This document shows positions 1 to 10,539 of a DNA stretch of 64,000 nt, in pieces. The DNA is taken from the NCBI RefSeq assembly GCF_000315625.1, contig NW_005434591.1:59895-123894 (forward strand). Direction: 5' to 3'. The translations under genes were made by a program, and so were the position numbers. Source of the stretch: Guillardia theta CCMP2712. Lineage: Eukaryota > Cryptophyceae > Pyrenomonadales > Geminigeraceae. The notes beneath the pieces were generated by a model. That model saw nothing but the letters and a program-made list of their open reading frames with translations. It was not told the DNA's origin and made no database searches. How positions within the stretch are numbered: the first letter of the stretch is position 1; the number at the start of each line of letters is the position of its first letter.

Positions 1-253
1 TCCCTCCTCCCTCCTCCCTCCTTCCTCCTCGCTTCTCCCTCCTCGCTTCTTCCTCCTCCCTCCTCCCTGTTCCTCCTTGCTCGTGACATGTTGACAGAGA
101 CTTTCTCGACACTCCTGACCTCCTCATGAGGCTCTCGGAGGCTAGTTTCCTCTTGCTCTACCAGAGTTGCCTGACGCTGTCCCGCAGTACTCCGCCATCG
201 TCTTTCTTCGCCGCCCTTCCCATCTCTCCTTCGCTGCCTCAGGGTCTGCCAGG

Positions 254-1111
254 ATGGCGCTGTTGGCCAATGTGCCGGTAAGTTGCAGGCGGCACTAGCA
301 GCAAGGGCAGGAAGATGGTGGAAGGGAAGAGAGCAGGAATTGAGCTGGGAGGAGGTGGAGGAGGAAGGAGGGGGGAGGAAGGGAGAGGATGCCAAGCGAA
401 GAGGTCGAGGACGAGGAGGGAGAACGTAAGGAGTGAAGGGCGAGAAGGAGGACAGGGGGGAGGAGGAAGGGAGTGAAAACTTGCTGACTGCATGGCAGGT
501 GATCTGTGAGGACTCGCTTCACTTCGCCGACCTCGAGAATACAGTCGAGCTTGCGCCCTTGGAAGAGATTCCCAGAAGAATCCGGTAAGGGAGGGAAGGA
601 AGAGGATGATGAGGGGAGGGGAGGGGAGGACGATGTGACGTCTGAGCAGGGAGGTTGTGAGCAACGAGGAGCTGAGGAGACACATCGTGGAGCGGCAGAA
701 GCAGTTCGTGGCTAAGTGGCCTCCGGTGAGGGTTGTGGCTGATGCTGAGGGAGCTGACGATGGAACCAGAGTGAGATCCAGGCGAGGCATCGGGCCCTCT
801 ATGACCAACTCCGGCCGAAGCACATGCCGGGAGAGCTGCCGCCGGACTACATCGAGAAGGCCGCGATGCCGGCGGAGGAGAGCGACGAGGCGAACAAGCT
901 GCGAGACGAGATGAACAAGTTTGTGGACAGGTTGACGATGAAACAGTTGTCTTCTCGTGCCTCACTCTGACTGATCTGCAGCCCCATCCGCAACCTGGCG
1001 GACGAGGAGGAGGAGGACAGTGAGTTCGCAAAGTTCCGCAGCGAGAAGATCCGAGAGCACCTGAGGCGATCCAACCTCAGAGGAGACAAGCGCATCAAAG
1101 ACGCGGCCTGA
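254..1111 (+). CDS. Unknown conserved-looking protein, 5 exons, 158 aa
   Basis: Exons read as 254-277, 499-584, 650-725, 770-930 and 982-1111. All introns are GT-AG and every junction keeps frame; the third intron is only 44 nt. The product is about 158 residues, charged and helix-prone. It contains the stretches RRHIVERQKQFVAKWPP and KLRDEMNKFVDSPIRNLADE, then an acidic run EEEED and a basic C-terminus ending KRIKDAA. No signal peptide or membrane segment is visible. I do not recognise the family. The start at 254 gives a very short first exon (8 codons) but is followed by a perfect GTAAGT donor, so I prefer it. Coding status is supported by four consistent splice junctions; function is unknown. 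Confidence 0.7.
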
Positions 1112-2160
1112 CCCTCGTGTGCCAACTTGAGGAACGTCCGATCGGACTCCGATGGCCCAGCCGCTCCGCCCGGCAGCAAGTTACTGAACGGTGTCAGTTC
1201 CGCCGGCCGCTTGCCGTGCAGTCGGCCCGCGGCGCCCGGCCCGTCACTCAGCGGCCACCGTGGCAGTCACTGCCAGTGCGTTGCCGTCAAACCCTGTTCG
1301 AGTCGAGTTACTTTCGTGCCCGGGCCGGCAAGCATGCGGCGGCATCATGGCATCCGATGATCATCACATCAGTGATGCCCGGGCAGCTCCGGGCAGGCGC
1401 TCCGAGCCGGGCGGCTCGGACTCGGGGGCCCGGCGGCGCCGCCCTCGCTCAGCACGTCAGTGCAGGCCGGGCCGCTGTGTCCGACCCGTGACGGTACGGC
1501 CCCGGCGGGCGGCCGTACGGTCCCGCCGGGTCGGCGGCCACCGTACGGTATGTGATGTAACACTGAAGCGGTCTCGGAGGGCTGGGGCGGCCGGGCGGCT
1601 GATTGCACTGTTCGGCGAATTCAAGCCTGGTTAGGATCCGATACTGGGCACTGAGTGCCCGGCAACTTGAACGATTCACACGCCGCGTTTTATCGGAGTT
1701 ACGGTAGAACTTCGGAAACTTCCATGTCATGATGGTAATAGTATTGTACTATCTTTACAAAAAATTTCCGAGCAACTTCAGTATCACACTGGCCCGCAAC
1801 CGTTGAGTCAGTAACAGTGTGGCGGTTCCGGCCCCGGGGAGTCCGAAGTTCGCCCGGGCCGCTCAGCACTCAGCGCTGAGTTCCATCGGCAGCCGCAGTA
1901 CGGTAAGTTCGGTCAGCCCCCGGCCCTTGACCGGGCCCCCACTTCCGGGACCGTAAGTCTCGGACGCCGCTGCGAGTGGCCGGGATCCCGCGACTTCAGT
2001 GCGGCCTCGCACCCGGGGCCGCCGCCCGGGCCCGCGGCGCCGCCCCGGCGGCGGCGGTCAACGGTCCGATCGGCGGCCCCGGGCCCGGCGGGCCCCGGGC
2101 CCGGCCACTCGGGCTCGGCAGCGTCAGAGCGTCCGAGCTAAAAGGACGAGAGGGCATCGA
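1112..2160. repeat. GC-rich island of short palindromic words (island A)
   Basis: About 1 kb between two genes that is far more GC-rich than its surroundings. It is composed of recurring words such as GGCCCGG, CGGCCG, GTACGG/CCGTAC and TCAGCGGCC, with no plausible exon structure. A 16-mer, GGCGGCTCGGACTCGG (near 1408), recurs near 54021 in another island. A similar vocabulary appears at 39180-39720. The open frames here look like by-products of GC richness. Interpreted as a dispersed non-coding repeat class; no terminal repeats or target-site duplications were seen. Confidence 0.55.
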
Positions 2161-2812
2161 TCAAGGGGGTGAGGAGGTGGGGTAGGGTGGGACTATTGAG
2201 TGGGTGGGTGCAGTACAAAAGCTGTTTAAAAAGAGCAGAATGGGGGTGAGTGAAGGTAGAAGAGGGGGTATATGTCGTTTTGGGGGGTAGGGGTAGGAAC
2301 TGGGGGGGTGGTGAATGAAAAGCTAAGTGGCCCTTGGCGAAGAGAAACGCAGGTAAATGCGAAGAGATGTTGAGGCGATGACGATGATGATGAGAACGCT
2401 TGCGGGTTAAAGATTATGTTGTGTGAATGATGGAACAGACAATGTAGAACATGTACAATCATTTCCTGTGTGTTCCATATTGAAAGGTATGAGAAGACCG
2501 GTTGTACTTCAGGTTGGAAGTAACTACACAGCTTGAACAGGACTAAAAAGTGCAGTGAGTGGTATCCATCAGTTTGCGTTATTCAGAGCTGTGGTGAATG
2601 ATGCATGACGAACTAGATTTTTATCTTGTTGGTAAAGGTCTTTGAGGAGTTTAGATGAACTGAGGTCAAGCAGCAGGCAGTTTTTAGCAATAGATTTTTA
2701 TTACTCGGTCAGGCATGACTTGGAGGGTTTGTATGTTCGGATTATTGTTGTTTCTTGTCCACTATGATCAATCCAAATTCAATTCGATGATTTGAATTAA
2801 CTTCGACGCAGA
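2161..2812. other. Spacer: G-rich GGGTAGGG-type tract, then AT-rich DNA
   Basis: 2161-2330 is G-rich on this strand with words such as GGGGTAGGGGTAGG (a strand-asymmetric class seen repeatedly in this window). 2340-2812 is AT-rich without clear coding signal and presumably holds the promoter or 5' untranslated region of the small gene at 2813. A pyrimidine-poor CGCAG just before that ATG could be a 3' splice site of a leader intron. Confidence 0.4.
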
Positions 2813-2998
2813 ATGCGCACTATCCTCTACGGAAAGAAGGCTGCCAACCTCTACACCCAGGCGTTCGTTCAGAACACCCAGGCCCGTGCTCTCTACCAGG
2901 AGTCCGAGGATACCTACTACCGCGCCAACGATGCCGCCTCCTACGATGACTGGCGCCGTGCTCGCCACCAGTGGGATTACTTCTACAACCGTCATTAA
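2813..2998 (+). CDS. Small protein, 61 aa, probably highly expressed
   Basis: An intact 61-codon frame starting MRTILYGKKAANLYTQAF and ending WDYFYNRH. It is rich in Tyr, Ala, Arg, Asp and Gln. Codon choice is strikingly biased to C-ending codons (CTC, TAC, ACC, GCC, CGC, AAC), unlike neighbouring genes, which usually marks very abundant proteins. AATAAAA-like sequence follows about 20 nt after the stop. A potential 3' splice site lies directly upstream, so an earlier exon could exist, but I see no coding-like sequence for it. No signal peptide or known domain; the family is not recognised. The bias makes it very likely a real gene. Confidence 0.65.
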   Translation: MRTILYGKKAANLYTQAFVQNTQARALYQESEDTYYRANDAASYDDWRRARHQWDYFYNRH

Positions 2999-3228
2999 AC
3001 TGGTTGTCGTGTCAGCATAACATAATAAAAATAATCGTTCGACAAAGCTTGTTTCTTTTACTTTCCTTGCTACACACTAACATACACACACAACATTATC
3101 GTCAGCACCAAAGTCATCCATTGCATCTTGAGAAAACCTGCAAGGAGTCACCAAACAAACATTCAAGGGTGTGAACGATTACTCGCTGAGTTTGCGTAAT
3201 TGCAATAGTCGCTTTCGCAACACTTTCC

Positions 3229-5156
3229 CTAGAGTTCCATATCACTCCACACACGTCCGCATGGTGCACTTTGAGTATTCACCTCCTCGATCAGCACGCG
3301 GGCACCAGACGCAGGTACGTAAAATCCCATGTTTGCCCAGCCCTGCAGGACGGAGGTGGGAGAAAGAAGATGGAGAGGGAAGAGAGGGAGGAGATAGAAG
3401 AGGAGGGGGAGGTCGTGTCAGTAAGACATGCATGTCGACTACTGATTCAACTCACGATCCTCTTGTGGAAGAGAGTAGGATCACACTTAGGCCAGCAATC
3501 ATCCGTATAGATGCAAGTCTGGCATGGCAGTCAGCACACGATGCCTGTAGTAACATCCTTGACCTCGTTCCAGCATGTGCGAGGAGCTTCCCCGCAAAGC
3601 TCCATGCTGCAATTGTAGTTGGAGGCATTCTTGTAGTCTGCACAGCAAGTTAACGACGAGCACAGGGAAAGCCGGGGAAGAAGAAAGACCGGCCACGACA
3701 GGAGAGGAGCAACGAGGGGGTATAAGGAGGGAGAATGAGCGACATGGAAAGACAAGAGCGGAGGAAGCGAACGAACCAGTCTTGGGATCGATCGCCTTCG
3801 ATGCGTGGATTACAGGATAGAGGCAGTCGTCATGCTTGCAAGCGACACACCCCGAGCACTGCCGGCTCCACGTCACTACACCCTCAACCCTCCTGGCATT
3901 CACCTCTGGAGTATCCGGGCCGATGGAGCAAAACTTGATCTCGTAGTCTTGGAACGTCGTGACGACGTAGTCTGCAAGGTGGAACACACACTTGAACACC
4001 TGAATCATCAGTGAGCAACGTTGTCCATGGTTAAAAAGCAGACCCAACCTTACGCCTGCATGCTGACTTGGCCCAGACGCTGCAGTATTGCGATCCATTT
4101 TGCTGTCATCATTTCAACACCCACCCGCTCAACACGACTATCTCCTCACGATCGTGTACCCGCCGTTGCCATCGGGGATATGGAGCTCCCCCTGATAGTA
4201 GGGTGCATCGACTGTGCAGTAGCAGGCTGTGTTGTTGCATGGAGTGCCTGGCTCGACGCACTTCTTCTGGATCTGAGGACGACGAAGATCCAGTCAACAC
4301 GAGAAGGACAGGACGTGGTCAGATTGAGGCTCATCACCTGCCAGACGTTCCAGTAGATCGCTCCGATATCAGCGCTATAGCGGAATCTCGTGTAACACTG
4401 CTCGCAATCCCTGTGCTGTCCATTCGCGTGCTTTGCTTCCCGCCTAGTGCTAGCATCAACATCGAAACATCTCATTCTACTGTTACAGGGTCGTCTGCAG
4501 TCCGCACGCCGGTACATCAGCAGGGCAGGAGAGGCTCGTGTTGGTCAACTCGCCGATATAAGCTGCTCAACCTCAGTGGATTCACTTCCTTCCTCATCAA
4601 GTCCTCATCACCGATGTTTCCAACGTAGTCATAGGGCTGTTGATGGCTCATATTAAAAGCATCGTCATACGGGTCTGTCTGGAGGTTCGAGCATGATTGC
4701 TGTATTTCACGTGGTTACCCGCAAGTGATGCATGGGAGGGGCGGGAGAGGCAGTGAGTTGAGAGAGAGAAGAGATGCGGGGAGTGGAGACGGAGCTTTTC
4801 AACCTGATCCCAGCAGTTTGGAGCGATGAAGGTTGGGTCCATGTTGCTCCCAGGGTCTGTGCATGCCCAGTTCTGACCCTGGAGGTGGAATGAGGACGGG
4901 AAAGGCAAGAAGATTCGTCCACCTCCACGTAATAGTTCTTTCCTGGTGGGGCGACCGCTCCTCCATCAGCATTGATTCCACAGTATGTGACCTGGCCTGA
5001 TAGAAAACATCACCGGCATGCTCAGATTCACGGTGGTATACCTTCGAAGCACTTGTAGCCTTGCGCTGCATGCACTGTAATAAGCAAGCAGACCAGGGTC
5101 ACTGGAAAGATGTGAGTGGCGATGTTATAACCAAGTACATGATCACCAGGCATCAT
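3229..5156 (-). CDS. Secreted cysteine-rich protein, 12 exons, about 322 aa
   Basis: Exons on the minus strand: 5156-5042, 4996-4923, 4878-4804, 4678-4612, 4562-4487, 4410-4338, 4272-4150, 4102-4054, 3971-3904, 3858-3814, 3629-3540, 3342-3229. All junctions are GT-AG and the summed length (969 nt) is an exact multiple of three ending in TAG. The N-terminus is a clear signal peptide (hydrophobic core FPVTLVCLLITV, then HAAQG). The mature part carries many cysteines in closely spaced pairs (CSGCVACKHDDC, CNNTACYC, CEQCY) and several N-glycosylation sequons (NTS, NNT, NGS, NAS). This suggests a disulfide-bonded extracellular or cell-surface protein. I recognise no named domain. The smallest introns are 44 and 49 nt. 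The joins at 4054/3971 and 3814/3629 had alternatives; those chosen preserve frame. Confidence 0.72.
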
Positions 5157-6634
5157 CTTGAGCAATCCAAGCATGTTTTCAAAATTCCTTCAACAACCCG
5201 GGTCCGCTCTATCTCCTCTCTGCCATGATCTGCAGCACAGTCTCATCAGCAATAGATTGTTGGTCAGCTGATGAAGAGAGTCAGAGTTCAGAGCTCGTGT
5301 GCAAGGACATTGCAAAGTCAGGATGCGCCAGGTCTTTGTTATGGATGCACAGCCGCGCAGATACTGTATAGTACAATGGAGACTCATCCGTATCATGATT
5401 CATCATGCACCAAACAACAATACGTGTCAATGGATAATGCTGAATAGAGTTAAAAAACAGAATGAGCTACACCAAGAAAACGAGCCCATCTCTTCTTGAG
5501 CAAGGTACCGACTAAACCTGAAAAAGCTTTGCTTGACTACAAGAAACCTCAAAAGCGAGATCTGCGCGATACACATCACAGCCATCTTGGAGTGACATGG
5601 AGGAATATCATTCACAACATGATCAGATCTCTGTCTCTGCATCGTTCTTGCTCCGCTCAAGATCAGCCATAGCCGTCGGCTTCTATCTTTAGAAAATGCA
5701 TTTGGGCGGTTATCCGTTATACCCGTTATGTGAAACGTCCACAACCCCCAGTAATATGACCCTACCCTAATCTAATCTCGCATTTCCACAGCAACCCCCA
5801 ATTTTCTAGATATATATACCGGTATATTTGAAGATATCTACTACCCTACCCATGAGTTTTGAGCTTGCATTTACAATGTAGTAGTAGCTCCCAGGATCAA
5901 AGCAACTGGTACAAACAGATAGTACCACAAGGATTAGTCAAACACTGCAAGGGTCGAAATGACTGGTCCTGTTGCGAAAAGTCTGCAATAGAGCAATGGC
6001 AGGCTTTCTTCATTCCTCCTCCTCCTCCTCCTCCTCCTCCTCCTCCTCCTCCTCCTCCTCCTCCTCCTCCTCCTCCTCCTCCTCCTCCTCCTCGACATCA
6101 TCCTCTTCCTCTTCCTCGCATTCTTTCCCCACCCCATCTCCATCATGGACGGTATCCTCTTCCCTCTTTTTCTCTTCCACGTTATCCTTTGATGTTGCTG
6201 ATGTTCTACTCCCTCCCTTTGTCCTACGTCGCGGCCTTCCCTTCCTCAGTTTCATCTTCGCTATCATTTCCACCTGCCTTTCCTTTATCACTCACCACGA
6301 TTCTTGATCCAGATCTTTACTTACCTCTCGATCTGTCGTGTCCTGCTTCTCGAAACACCTGGATGTTCTTGCAGTCAAAGTTTCTGGTTCATTGCTTCCC
6401 CATTTTCGGGCATGCCTGTCTTTCGAGCGATCTGAGATTTTGCTGTGTTCCGCTTTCTCCTTATTTTGACGTGCTTTCTCTCCAGTCTCTTGCTTTCAGA
6501 GCCTTTGGGTCCTGCCTCGCAAGTTAGTTGGCCAATAATCCCATGTAGACGAGTGGGCCCATTGAATTTTGCTTCATCAGTTCTGATTGGACGTCGCCAA
6601 GTCCCTTTCATGTGCATTGCGAGGATCTGCTGAT
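5157..6634. other. Spacer with C-rich CTACCC tract and trinucleotide repeat
   Basis: No convincing exon was found. 5745-5850 contains CCTACCCTAA and CTACCCTACCC words of the recurring spacer class. A perfect (TCC)n tract lies at about 6016-6092 and is followed by pyrimidine-rich DNA to about 6180. The remaining sequence up to 6634 includes the presumed 5' flank of the hydrolase gene. Confidence 0.4.
6016..6092. repeat. (TCC)n microsatellite
   Basis: About 26 uninterrupted TCC units. Open frames across it (polyPro, polySer, polyArg or polyGlu, depending on frame and strand) are artefacts of the repeat. Confidence 0.9.
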
Positions 6635-8347
6635 ATGTTAGACCTGTTGATATGGCTGGTCTCATGGGTCTCTGCCGTCGTCTGCTCCTTCTGTTGCGGT
6701 TCCGGGACAGCGAGCTTCCTCTGTGGGAATGAGCTGAGAAGATGCAGAGCCACAGAAGACAGTCAGGTGATCCTTCGAGATGTCGAGGAGGGCGTCGAGG
6801 CGAACGAAGAAAAGCTCCCGACTGCTGATGAGCCGCACTTGGAGGACACGATGGGAGGAGAGGAGAAGATTGCGAGAGCCAAGGGGAGGGAGCTAGTGAG
6901 GCGGTACTCGATCAGCCTGTGGAAGAGGATTGCCGTTCGGGCCCTCTTTTACTTTTTGCTCTCTTACATCCTTGCCGCCATCATTGTCGCGCTTGTTGTG
7001 TTGGTTGCTTACACTCCCTTCCCGTCTGTCGGCAGCTCAGACTGCAAACCTTCTTGTGCGAGCAACGATGCTTATTGCTGTACCTACTTGACTCCGGATG
7101 TCCCCAAGCAAGATGTCTATATCACCATGGATGATGGAACATCGGTCCATGGATGGTGGATCCCGTAAGATATGCCAAGATCTCCTTCACCTGTCTGTGT
7201 TGGTTGTAACGCAATGGTTGCTTTGTTGTGGTTGGTGCTTGGATGATTTGTTCGGCATTGCTCCCGTATTTGATCATCAGGATTGAATGCTGATTTTGGA
7301 ATCGTTTCAGGTCCTACAATGAGAGCAACACCACTTTGTTATACAACCATGGTTCCGGGGGGAACATCGCGAGTAATTACAGGTAATCTTGGTGATTGGA
7401 CAAAACGTTTCACTGACTGAATTCTGAAAGGCTCCAGCGATATCGTTTCCTACGGAACCTCGGTGAGTTTGTTTCCTAGGATCATGATGAGGATGATGTG
7501 TTCTTCTGTATTGAACAATCTTACATCAGGCCTGAACCTCTTCGTCTATGATTATCCGGGTTACGGCAAGAGCTCGGGGGCTTCGTCGGAGGCGTCGGTG
7601 ATGAAGGCAGGAGAGGCTGCTCTAGACTGGGTCAGTCAGGTTTGCTCTGAGGATGACATAGTCAAAGGATGGCAGGTATTGAGGTCCAAGGGTCGCATGC
7701 CTTCAGAGCTCTTGTAAGGGAAAGAAATGCTGGGCGGTGGGTTGATGACGATGGTGGACAGTTGCCTCGGGCGATCGATGGGATCTGCTGTGGCTGTTGA
7801 CCTGGCAGCGAAGATGGCGAGAGCACAAACACCCTTCAGAGGGCTGATCCTTGAGAGCGCCTTCACCAGTTACAAGGTAGGTGGTTCAAGTGTGCCCCTG
7901 ACCACTGGGAGTGACGTTGCTCACTATCCCTGCCTCTTCATGTCGTCAGGATGCGGCTTCTATCAACCTCCCTGTCCTTGGCTGGATCGTTCATCTCGTC
8001 TGGGCGCCTAACATGAACAGCCTGTCGCTGATTTCCCGGACAAGATCGTGTTTGTTCGAGTAGGCCTATCAAGGTGGTGATGGGGAACTTACCTTCGAGT
8101 TTTCAGGTACCATTCCAAAGTGGACGAGTGGGTGCCGTACGCACAAGGGGAAAAGCTTTTCTCGACTTCCGATTCTCCTGCATCCTGCAAGGAGTGGGTC
8201 TCTGACGACAAGGTAATGATGTGTGAGCTTCAACGGTAGTTCATGTTCCAATGTTGCTCCTCCTTTCAGGCTCGCCATGACGACCCGATGCCACAAGCAG
8301 AACAGAAAGCAATGAGAGAATGGATCTCAAAGACAAGATTGCAATGA
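6635..8347 (+). CDS. ABHD17-like membrane-anchored alpha/beta hydrolase
   Basis: Exons: 6635-7164, 7311-7382, 7431-7462, 7530-7683, 7762-7876, about 7951-7974, about 8022 to 8075, about 8109-8213, and 8271-8347. The fold is clear: a nucleophile elbow CLGRSMGSAVAVD (catalytic Ser), the core strand LNLFVYDYPGYGKSSG, an acid in KVDEWVPY and a histidine in ARHDDP. That is the order of Ser-Asp-His hydrolases of the ABHD13/ABHD17 group; ABHD17 enzymes are depalmitoylases. The N-terminus is Cys-containing and followed by one strong transmembrane helix (ALFYFLLSYILAAIIVALVVLV), so the enzyme is probably membrane anchored. Start at 6635 is the first in-frame ATG. The junctions near 7974-8109 are uncertain: one predicted intron would be only about 33 nt. 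Family assignment is secure; the substrate is inferred. Confidence 0.82.
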
Positions 8348-8547
8348 ATCTTGGGAGTGACGAAACGCAAGAAGTTTCGAGCCGCTATGATCATCGTGTG
8401 AAGAATGGGGTCGAAAAAAACAATACTAGTGATCAGCAAGCACATTAAGAAATCTCTTTCGGATGCTTTATGATGTACATTACAACAGAGTAAAGAATAA
8501 TGATACTGGAACAAGGTGACAGACGTCTTGGATGGCGGGAAGAGAAG

Positions 8548-9222
8548 TTACGCCTTGAGAGCCTCAATGTGACCCTGGTCAAACAGCACGCAGCTCTGAC
8601 TCCTTCTCTCGAACCTGACCTTTCTTCCCTCGCTCTTGCTGCTGGCGTTTGATCCGAAGGAACTGTTGTTGTCGTCCTTCCTGTCCTCCAGCCTCTTTAG
8701 GATGGGCTTCGGCAGATTCGGATAGTCATGCAGCATGTCTCTGGCTGATTTTGGCGAAGTCGAGCTCCTCATGGCCTGGATCCTCGCTCCACACCTCTCC
8801 ATGCCGAACACCCAACGATTCTTCATGGTCTCAGAAGGGAAGACGACGTAGATGCTGTCCTCTGGTGTCTCTTGCTCTGTCGCATCGACGGCTGGCTCCA
8901 ACACAGTGCTGAGGGCGATAACCAGGGAATGGATGTCGAAAGTCTTGATAAGAGCGAGTTGCAGCGATATCTCACCAAGAGATTTCTGCAGCGTCTGATC
9001 TTCGTAGAAACACACGTACTTGTTCTCCATCACCGCCCATACAGGGCATTCGTTGTCCGAGTAAAACTCATCTTTAATGTGGAGGTGGCAGCGAAGCTGG
9101 CACAGTCTCATGTTCATATCCTCACGAGAGGGTTCGCTTGGCCCATGACTCTCATTATGCACATCAACTTCGTCAGGCGACACAGTGCCATGGTGGTCCT
9201 GCCCGCTTGTTGGCCCGGGCAT
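8548..9222 (-). CDS. PH-domain protein, 224 aa
   Basis: Single open exon starting MPGPTSGQDHHG. Residues about 40-145 have the pleckstrin-homology pattern: CHLHIKDEF, then VWAVMENKYVCFYED, a long strand-rich middle, EDSIYVVFPSETMKNRW and a final helix with the diagnostic Trp (KNRWVFGMERCGARIQ). The C-terminal third is basic and serine-rich (SKSEGRKVRFERRSQS) and probably disordered. PH domains bind phosphoinositides or proteins at membranes; the specific ligand cannot be told. An upstream 5' exon is possible, because a (GGA/TCC)n stretch at 9295-9325 separates the ATG from further open sequence. The final PH helix resembles that of the gene at 17025. Confidence 0.72.
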   Translation of the reverse strand: MPGPTSGQDHHGTVSPDEVDVHNESHGPSEPSREDMNMRLCQLRCHLHIKDEFYSDNECPVWAVMENKYVCFYEDQTLQKSLGEISLQLALIKTFDIHSLVIALSTVLEPAVDATEQETPEDSIYVVFPSETMKNRWVFGMERCGARIQAMRSSTSPKSARDMLHDYPNLPKPILKRLEDRKDDNNSSFGSNASSKSEGRKVRFERRSQSCVLFDQGHIEALKA

Positions 9223-10539
9223 GGGTACAATGAGAAGAGAAAAGAGTTTGAGGCAGGAGGAAAGGCTGAACGTACGCAGGGTTGGAGTTGGCGTTGGAGG
9301 AGGAGGAGGAGGAGGAGGAGGAGGGGCTGGTCGTCAAGGACGAAGAGGCTAGTATGGGGTTCAAACGCACGACATCGGGGTTCAAGGACGCGGTGGGAAA
9401 TACCTCCAATATCATGATCAAAACGAAAGTACATCTTTTCAATTCCTTCTCCCAGTCAGCATGGAACACGTACCCTTCATTTTACTGTCAACTCCAGGCA
9501 AATGGCTAGGGTGGGGTACATAGTTCTACCTCCAAAGGGGGCTGCAGGGGTATAAGGAGTAAAAATCGAGATAGCAGATCTCGAGATATTGGGTCCCAAA
9601 ACCCCGGTACGACCTTACAGGGGCGCCCCGATCATGAGATCACCATCAGCTGCCTGTCAGCTTTGCCTGATTTTTAAGTCAGCAATTCCCAACCTCCATG
9701 GTTGGAGATACAAAAAATCATCAAAAAGACGTGTTTTCGTTTTTTGATGACAGTCTTGGAAAAAAGGGTTGCAATCAGTCACACTTCTTTACTCAAAGTT
9801 AAGTTAAAGATCAGTACGAGAACAATGTGGTGTGCCTTTCTCTTTTTTCAATTTTTTTCTTTTTTGTTATTCTTGTAAAAGGTGTTTCCTTTTATTTCTT
9901 TTCTTTTCTTTTCTTTTCTTTTCTTTTCTTTTCTTTTCTTTTTTTCATCATGCGTCCCTCCGATGATGCACCCCAATCGAGCGGACCCGTCCTTACGACC
10001 ACCCTTCCCCTCAATCAACTCCTTGTCCTCACTAGTACCCCCTCATATGTAATGATATTGTAGGGTCTAAGTACACACCCCTTGTCATTTATACCTTCTT
10101 TGAAGTACCCCTACCCACCCTACTAGGCAAAAAATGCCGAGGGCTATGAAGGGATGGAAGGAGGGGCAGCGAGAAAGGAAAAGGAAGAGGTCGAAGAAGA
10201 AAGGAGAGCAGGGAAGAGGAGCAGGACAAGAGGTAGATGGGGAATGAAGGATGATAGAGAGATAGAGAGAGGCAAAGAGAGTGAGGAACGGAGAGAGCGG
10301 GCAGGGTGGGAGCCAGGGCAATACAAGGGGCTGATGGAGGGCTGATGGAGGAGTGAGTGAGTGAGAAAGTGAGAGAAGATGCTGTCATGGATGAAGAAAC
10401 AGAGGAAGGAATGTGGCGAATTCCAGGCATCATGTGAAGAAGACTAGAAGGACATCTAGCTGATGGATTTGAATATTGTTTGTTTTGCATTTGAATGCGT
10501 GAAGCAGGATTGAATGGATCATCCGGGGCTTCACAATTG
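9223..10539. other. Spacer: C-rich ACCCC tract, TTTTC repeat, purine block
   Basis: 9223-9480 is presumably the 5' flank of the minus-strand PH gene. About 9500-9650 and 9980-10130 carry runs of CCCC and CTACCC. A (TTTTC)n repeat spans about 9897-9945. 10150-10370 is almost pure purine (GAGA/GGAAG). No exon with credible splice sites was found. Confidence 0.4.
9897..9945. repeat. (TTTTC)n microsatellite
   Basis: About nine to ten TTTTC units inside a T-rich stretch. Confidence 0.85.

Noticed and set aside
1112-2160. Several 70-150 codon frames in the GC-rich island
   Set aside because: Open by GC richness alone, on both strands, with Arg/Pro/Gly/Ala composition and no splice logic.
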